Assembly: GCA_963733265.1 (NCBI GenBank)
Contig: CAVTCF010000002.1
Location: 715,184-779,183, forward strand
DNA: 64,000 bases
Reading direction: 5' to 3'
Source: PALSA-1006 sp963733265
GTDB taxonomy: Bacteria > Pseudomonadota > Gammaproteobacteria > Burkholderiales > Gallionellaceae
The first letter of the stretch is position 1; each line of letters begins with the position of its first letter. A program made the position numbers and the translations under genes. Under the pieces are notes generated by a model, which was not told where the DNA came from, ran no database searches, and saw only the letters and a list, made by a program, of their open reading frames with translations. This document shows positions 60,846-64,000 of this stretch, piece by piece.

Positions 60846-62207
60846 ATGGTGCAACGCAAGCAAAAAATCAGTATCAAAGCCAGCAAATCCAGAGAAGCAT
60901 TGACGATCACCCACCCCAATGCGGCTGGAATCGATATCGGCAGCTCTTCCCATTATGTATCTGTACCGCCAGACAGGGACGATGAACCTGTCCGGGAATT
61001 CCCAAGCTTTACGGTTGACCTCAACGCCTTGGCCGATTGGCTCGACGCTTGCCGGGTCGACACGGTCGCGATGGAGTCTACGGGCGTGTACTGGATACCC
61101 TTGTTCGAGCTTCTGGAGTCGCGCGGCTTCAAAGTGTTTCTGGTCAACGCGCGCCATGTCAAAAATGTCTCGGGCCGCAAATCCGACGTACTGGACTGCC
61201 AATGGCTGCAGCAGCTCATGACCTACGGCTTGCTTCGCGGCGCGTTTCGTCCGACGGATGCAGTGTGCGTACTGCGCGCGCTGTGGCGTCAGCGCGGGAT
61301 ACTTTTGAGAAATCAGGGTACACATGTGCAACGCATGCAAAAGGCGCTCACGCAGATGAATATCCAGCTCACCAACGTCATCTCGGATGTGGTTGGCGAA
61401 ACGGGGCAGAAGATTCTGCGCGCCATAGTCGCCGGCGAGCGCGACGGTCAAGTGCTGGCCGCGATGAAGAATGCGCGCATTCGCGCCACCGCTGATGAGA
61501 TCGCAAAAAGCCTGCAAGGCAACTGGCGCGCCGAGCATCTGTTTGCGCTCAAGCAGGCGCTGGATATGTTCGATTTCATCGGCACACAGTTAACCGAGTG
61601 CGACAGAGAGATTGAGGCGCAATTGCAAACCCTGCAAGCTCATGACGGAGAACCGGCAAAGGGAAAAAAGCGTGGCCGCACCCGCAATGCGCCGAAGTTT
61701 GATCTGCGCACGCAGTTGTTCAGGATGTGCGGAGTTGATCTTACGCGCATCGACGGCATTGATGTCACCACCGCGCTCGCGGTAATCTCCGAGACGGGAG
61801 CAGACATGTCTCGCTTCCCCACGGCAGGGCACTTCGCGAGTTGGCTGGGACTGTGTCCGGGTACCAAGATTACCGGGGGCAAAGTGATGAGCGGGAAAAC
61901 CAAGCGTGTGGCAAACCGGGCGGCTCAAGCATTGAGATTGGCCGCTGCCGCATTGCGTAGCAGTCAATCAGCACTCGGCGCGTATTTCCGCAGAATGTGC
62001 GGGCGCATGGACAAGCCCAAAGCCGTAACTGCCGCCGCGCACAAACTGGCGCGCCTGATCTACACCATGCTCACCAAGGGCGAGGAATACACCGATCAAG
62101 GACAGGACTACTACGAAGAACGCTATCGTGAAAGAGTGCTGCGGCAACTGGCACTGCGTGCTGAAAAAATGGGTATGAAACTCGTCGCCAGTGAACAACC
62201 CGCTTAA
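60846..62207 (+). CDS. IS110-family transposase, copy 2
   Basis: 453 residues, same sequence as the copy at 58540, with the same DEDD and Ser-containing domains and the same GGAG ribosome-binding site. Intact. Confidence 0.95.
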   Translation: MVQRKQKISIKASKSREALTITHPNAAGIDIGSSSHYVSVPPDRDDEPVREFPSFTVDLNALADWLDACRVDTVAMESTGVYWIPLFELLESRGFKVFLVNARHVKNVSGRKSDVLDCQWLQQLMTYGLLRGAFRPTDAVCVLRALWRQRGILLRNQGTHVQRMQKALTQMNIQLTNVISDVVGETGQKILRAIVAGERDGQVLAAMKNARIRATADEIAKSLQGNWRAEHLFALKQALDMFDFIGTQLTECDREIEAQLQTLQAHDGEPAKGKKRGRTRNAPKFDLRTQLFRMCGVDLTRIDGIDVTTALAVISETGADMSRFPTAGHFASWLGLCPGTKITGGKVMSGKTKRVANRAAQALRLAAAALRSSQSALGAYFRRMCGRMDKPKAVTAAAHKLARLIYTMLTKGEEYTDQGQDYYEERYRERVLRQLALRAEKMGMKLVASEQPA

Positions 62208-62269
62208 TTCCACTTTTTACAATCAATAGGTTGGGAGGTGTTTCTTAAGAGGTTTATCCTTGGACAATG

Positions 62270-62332
62270 GCCTAACGTGGAGCTAAGGGGCTGCGCTGGG
62301 CTTTATCAGCGCAGTCCCTCTTGAGCGTATGG
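62270..62332 (-). other. integron attC site 4 (duplicate of site 3)
   Basis: Exact copy of attC site 3 within the 79-bp segment between IS110 copies 2 and 3. Since there is no gene between it and copy 2, this is a duplication product, not an independent cassette. Confidence 0.78.
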
Positions 62333-62601
62333 TTAGCGCAGTAATCGGCCCTGTGCCGCAAATCGCGCCGAAGAAACACGCCGATCACCGAACGTGGCAT
62401 AGTGGAATGCGGTGCTGCGGAAGACCGGAATAGCAATGGTGCATATTGCCCGAAGGTTAGCGTGGTCATGGGTGACGTCATCGACATTGGTGAATCGGCT
62501 TGGCGTTATAGGGACGCCGAGCCCTTATCCCGTTTAAGAGAGTGAGCTGGACGACGTACCCGATGCAGCACCACATTCCAAAACGAATGATGGAGATAAT
62601 C
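62333..62601 (+). ncRNA. predicted bridge RNA region of IS110 copy 3
   Basis: Identical to the upstream non-coding regions of copies 1 and 2; same short matches to target and element ends. Confidence 0.5.
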
Positions 62602-63963
62602 ATGGTGCAACGCAAGCAAAAAATCAGTATCAAAGCCAGCAAATCCAGAGAAGCATTGACGATCACCCACCCCAATGCGGCTGGAATCGATATCGGCAGC
62701 TCTTCCCATTATGTATCTGTACCGCCAGACAGGGACGATGAACCTGTCCGGGAATTCCCAAGCTTTACGGTTGACCTCAACGCCTTGGCCGATTGGCTCG
62801 ACGCTTGCCGGGTCGACACGGTCGCGATGGAGTCTACGGGCGTGTACTGGATACCCTTGTTCGAGCTTCTGGAGTCGCGCGGCTTCAAAGTGTTTCTGGT
62901 CAACGCGCGCCATGTCAAAAATGTCTCGGGCCGCAAATCCGACGTACTGGACTGCCAATGGCTGCAGCAGCTCATGACCTACGGCTTGCTTCGCGGCGCG
63001 TTTCGTCCGACGGATGCAGTGTGCGTACTGCGCGCGCTGTGGCGTCAGCGCGGGATACTTTTGAGAAATCAGGGTACACATGTGCAACGCATGCAAAAGG
63101 CGCTCACGCAGATGAATATCCAGCTCACCAACGTCATCTCGGATGTGGTTGGCGAAACGGGGCAGAAGATTCTGCGCGCCATAGTCGCCGGCGAGCGCGA
63201 CGGTCAAGTGCTGGCCGCGATGAAGAATGCGCGCATTCGCGCCACCGCTGATGAGATCGCAAAAAGCCTGCAAGGCAACTGGCGCGCCGAGCATCTGTTT
63301 GCGCTCAAGCAGGCGCTGGATATGTTCGATTTCATCGGCACACAGTTAACCGAGTGCGACAGAGAGATTGAGGCGCAATTGCAAACCCTGCAAGCTCATG
63401 ACGGAGAACCGGCAAAGGGAAAAAAGCGTGGCCGCACCCGCAATGCGCCGAAGTTTGATCTGCGCACGCAGTTGTTCAGGATGTGCGGAGTTGATCTTAC
63501 GCGCATCGACGGCATTGATGTCACCACCGCGCTCGCGGTAATCTCCGAGACGGGAGCAGACATGTCTCGCTTCCCCACGGCAGGGCACTTCGCGAGTTGG
63601 CTGGGACTGTGTCCGGGTACCAAGATTACCGGGGGCAAAGTGATGAGCGGGAAAACCAAGCGTGTGGCAAACCGGGCGGCTCAAGCATTGAGATTGGCCG
63701 CTGCCGCATTGCGTAGCAGTCAATCAGCACTCGGCGCGTATTTCCGCAGAATGTGCGGGCGCATGGACAAGCCCAAAGCCGTAACTGCCGCCGCGCACAA
63801 ACTGGCGCGCCTGATCTACACCATGCTCACCAAGGGCGAGGAATACACCGATCAAGGACAGGACTACTACGAAGAACGCTATCGTGAAAGAGTGCTGCGG
63901 CAACTGGCACTGCGTGCTGAAAAAATGGGTATGAAACTCGTCGCCAGTGAACAACCCGCTTAA
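62602..63963 (+). CDS. IS110-family transposase, copy 3
   Basis: 453 residues, same sequence as copies 1 and 2. Complete within the window. Confidence 0.95.
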   Translation: MVQRKQKISIKASKSREALTITHPNAAGIDIGSSSHYVSVPPDRDDEPVREFPSFTVDLNALADWLDACRVDTVAMESTGVYWIPLFELLESRGFKVFLVNARHVKNVSGRKSDVLDCQWLQQLMTYGLLRGAFRPTDAVCVLRALWRQRGILLRNQGTHVQRMQKALTQMNIQLTNVISDVVGETGQKILRAIVAGERDGQVLAAMKNARIRATADEIAKSLQGNWRAEHLFALKQALDMFDFIGTQLTECDREIEAQLQTLQAHDGEPAKGKKRGRTRNAPKFDLRTQLFRMCGVDLTRIDGIDVTTALAVISETGADMSRFPTAGHFASWLGLCPGTKITGGKVMSGKTKRVANRAAQALRLAAAALRSSQSALGAYFRRMCGRMDKPKAVTAAAHKLARLIYTMLTKGEEYTDQGQDYYEERYRERVLRQLALRAEKMGMKLVASEQPA

Positions 63964-64000
63964 TTCCACTTTTTACAATCAATAGGTTGGGAGGTGTTTC

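Larger units (their letters stand above)
60577..62251 (+). mobile_element. IS110-family element, copy 2
   Basis: Same sequence as copy 1, inserted after GCGTATGG of attC site 3. Its right flank (GTTTATCC) is the start of the duplicated 79-bp segment rather than the other half of the attC. Confidence 0.88.
60496..64000 (+). repeat. 1,756-bp tandem repeat: 79-bp attC segment plus IS110, two units
   Basis: The 79 bp before IS110 copy 2 (60496-60574, starting at GTTTATCCTTGG) recur exactly between copies 2 and 3 (62252-62330), each followed by an identical IS. The second unit is cut by the window end. This is a head-to-tail duplication of attC plus IS. Confidence 0.9.
62333..64000 (+). mobile_element. 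IS110-family element, copy 3 (last few bases outside window)
   Basis: Identical to copies 1 and 2 as far as seen. The window ends in ...GTGTTTC, about seven bases short of the expected right end. Confidence 0.88.

Overview
The right part of the window carries a core chromosomal block read leftwards, tig-clpP-clpX-lon-hupB-tRNA-Val-tRNA-Asp. This order, together with the protein sequences, points to a betaproteobacterium, probably of the Nitrosomonadales (Gallionellaceae or Nitrotoga-like); that placement is inference. Both sides of the core block are accessory DNA.

Positions 1-49,200 form a long accessory island that ends just downstream of tRNA-Asp. From left to right it holds: an AbiEi/AbiEii pair; small membrane proteins, lipoproteins and an XRE regulator (1.7-12.8 kb), including a four-gene operon of unknown function (7.8-9.96 kb) and an IHF-beta gene; a WYL regulator with a Cas4-like/DUF2779 protein and a cREC protein; three small antitoxin/toxin modules (UPF0175-DUF3368, a DUF2281 orphan, MazEF); an SF2 helicase with an HNH nuclease; a compact seven-gene operon with a PcfJ-like protein, a double AAA+ ATPase, the RNA ligase RtcB and a Sir2 protein; two IS21-family elements, one nested in the other; an sspA-like gene; and a large nucleoside-phosphorylase/STAND NTPase. 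Much of this is defence-type content. No integrase or conjugation gene was seen, so how the island moved is unknown.

Between the STAND gene and tRNA-Asp lie about 1.9 kb with almost no protein coding. Within it a 277-bp unit is tandemly duplicated without indels. Palindromes sit at the same offsets in both units but have different sequences, and they repeat with a 62-bp period. An IS1182-family element has split the last palindrome.

Right of tig, a YfaZ-like outer-membrane gene has a RAYT (REP-associated transposase) element 8 bp upstream of its start codon. Beyond it lies an integron gene-cassette array. Its attC sites pair exactly with the cassette starts, and both cassette genes originally ended with a stop codon inside the attC R'' box. 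Three identical IS110-family elements are inserted at attC sites; the second and third form a tandem repeat of 1,756 bp. Each has a 269-nt upstream non-coding region with short matches to both flanks of the attC target, as expected for a bridge RNA. The integron integrase is not in the window; cassette orientation puts it to the right.
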